Source: Paenibacillus sp. FSL R5-0517 (GTDB lineage: Bacteria; Bacillota; Bacilli; Paenibacillales; Paenibacillaceae). Taken from it: a stretch of DNA of 64,000 bases. The notes under the pieces are model-generated. The model was not told the origin of the DNA, made no database searches, and saw nothing but the letters and a program-made list of their open reading frames with translations. A program made the position numbers and the translations under genes. Numbering within the stretch: the first letter of the stretch is position 1; each line of letters begins with the position of its first letter. The stretch is taken from assembly GCF_037974355.1 (NCBI RefSeq), contig NZ_CP150235.1, positions 3,782,001 through 3,846,000 on the forward strand. The letters run 5' to 3'. Shown piece by piece: positions 63,242 to 64,000 of the stretch.

Positions 63242-63894
63242 TCCTCACTTTCTTGCCGCTCCAGAGTTATCGTTCGGTCCAATCGATCTCCCATTTCTTC
63301 CAGCCCGTGAGTAACCATAATAATGGTGATCCCATGTTCATCAGCATAGTGGCGCATCAGATTGTAGAATCCTTCACGACTGTGGCGGTCCATTCCTGTT
63401 GTAGGCTCATCCAGTACCAGAACCTGCGGTTGCCCAGCCATCGCTCTCGCGATACAGATCCTCTGCTTCTGTCCACCGGACAGTTCACCAACTCGTGTAT
63501 TCCGATACTCCCACATGCCAACTTCACGCAAACTGCGTTCAACGATGGCATCCTGCTCTACTGTGAATCTGCGGAATAGTCCCAGCTTGGTGTAACACCC
63601 TGACCGAACCAGTTCAATTACGGTGCTGGGGAATCCACTATTAAACGATGCCACCTGCTGGGGCACATAACCGATATTGGAGTTGTTCCCACGTTTCAAC
63701 TGTGGATTCATATGTATCGTGCCGCTCCAGGGCTTGAGCAGCCCCAGCAGCAGCTTTAACAGGGTCGTTTTGGCAGAACCATTGGGACCTGTGATGCCAA
63801 TGAACTCTCCCACATGGATATCCAGCGACAGTTGATCAATGACTGGCTCTTTGCCATATCCAAATACAACATCACGCATGGAAGATAGGATCAT
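63187..63894 (-). CDS. znuC: zinc ABC transporter ATP-binding protein
   Basis: The 235-residue ATPase has Walker A GPNGSAKTTLLK, the Q-loop in YVPQQ, the signature LSGGQKQR, Walker B VLVLDEPTTGMD and the switch His in TIIMVTHGLEE. It is the first gene of the znuCBA operon and lies just after a Zur box. The usual Gly of GPNGSGKTT is Ala, which is tolerated in this family. Confidence 0.94.
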   Translation of the reverse strand: MILSSMRDVVFGYGKEPVIDQLSLDIHVGEFIGITGPNGSAKTTLLKLLLGLLKPWSGTIHMNPQLKRGNNSNIGYVPQQVASFNSGFPSTVIELVRSGCYTKLGLFRRFTVEQDAIVERSLREVGMWEYRNTRVGELSGGQKQRICIARAMAGQPQVLVLDEPTTGMDRHSREGFYNLMRHYADEHGITIIMVTHGLEEMGDRLDRTITLERQESEEWQCLSTNSCNVPSGQGD

Positions 63895-63905
63895 GCCGCT
63901 CCCTC

Positions 63906-63926
63906 TTTTCGTAAATTTTACGATTT
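63906..63926 (-). promoter_or_regulatory. Zur box upstream of znuCBA
   Basis: Read on the minus strand, AAATCGTAAAATTTACGAAA begins a close match to the Bacillus Zur consensus AAATCGTAATNATTACGATTT. It lies 12 bases before znuC, so the zinc importer is likely repressed by zinc-loaded Zur. Confidence 0.75.
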
Positions 63927-63943
63927 AAAAACAACAAAAAAAT

Positions 63944-64000
63944 TCATCTGGTTTCCCGGTGGATCGTCATTTTCTTCAAACGTGGGGAATACTTTTTCAT
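63944..64000 (-). CDS. rpmG: C-terminal end of ribosomal protein bL33 (partial)
   Basis: Reading from the window edge, the last 18 codons are MKKYSPRLKKMTIHRETR and then TGA. This is the characteristic C-terminus of bL33 (KKYSPR, then HRETx). Ser stands where zinc-binding bL33 has Cys (KKYCPR), so it is probably the zinc-independent paralog. Its position directly upstream of the Zur box and znuCBA fits a zinc-starvation locus. The N-terminus lies outside the window. Confidence 0.8.
   Translation of the reverse strand: MKKYSPRLKKMTIHRETR

Noticed and set aside
1-64000. CRISPR array, tRNA or rRNA genes
   Set aside because: No regularly spaced identical repeats with unique spacers, no tRNA cloverleaf and no rRNA-like sequence were seen.

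Overview
The window looks like chromosomal DNA of a low-to-moderate GC, spore-former-type Firmicute, most likely a Paenibacillus (inference). The reasons are AGGAGG-type ribosome sites, CcpA-type cre boxes, GH52 and GH67 xylan enzymes, YesM-type sensor kinases, AraC regulators beside sugar genes, a GutB-like dehydrogenase, and zinc-independent ribosomal proteins bL31B and bL33. No rRNA, tRNA or CRISPR array was seen.

Region 1 (1-2070) is a scarred accessory segment. It holds a 59-residue zinc-ribbon gene, a 5'-truncated tyrosine recombinase, IS-end-like direct repeats and copies of a GGACAAGAAC-type palindromic repeat. The repeat returns near 13.2 and 14.3 kb, beside more broken genes. Region 2 (2071-12491) is a mannan/glucan utilisation locus: secreted GH5 endoglucanase and GH5 mannanase sharing one C-terminal module, an AraC regulator, an ABC sugar importer (two permeases and a binding lipoprotein, no ATPase), a GH36-like alpha-galactosidase and a GH4 glycosidase. 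Region 3 (12492-14513) is a graveyard with a kinase fragment and an old-yellow-enzyme fragment. Region 4 (14514-19729) has a large secreted clan GH-A glycosidase with a beta-sandwich module apparently inserted in its barrel, followed by a YesM-type kinase whose response regulator is reduced to a stub.

Region 5 (19918-25489) holds small membrane or unknown proteins, an XRE-cupin regulator, a YbaK-type tRNA-editing protein and a WG-repeat protein. Region 6 (25697-36137, minus strand) is the most intriguing: a tightly coupled operon of MoxR AAA+ ATPase, DUF5682 protein, VWA protein, very large DUF4132 protein, SWIM zinc-finger protein and a small unknown protein. It matches the uncharacterised E. 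coli yehL-yehM-yehP-yehI-yehQ set in content but not in order.

Region 7 (36555-47068) is mixed metabolism: aldo/keto reductase, P450, an ArsR-MFS pair with three matching operators, two SDRs, a pyruvate-oxidase-like enzyme, a Dabb protein, bL31B and an HPr-like protein. A 233-bp structured inverted-repeat element lies in this stretch. Region 8 (47081-58575) is polyol and glucuronoxylan use: sorbitol-type dehydrogenase, GH67 alpha-glucuronidase with GH52 beta-xylosidase beside a divergent AraC regulator, an aldehyde dehydrogenase with its ArsR regulator, and GntR-uxuA-SDR for the mannonate step. Region 9 (58658-64000) has a DUF421/DUF4363 pair, an M50-like membrane protease, an unknown protein, and a znuCBA zinc importer behind a Zur box, with the tail of an rpmG gene at the edge.
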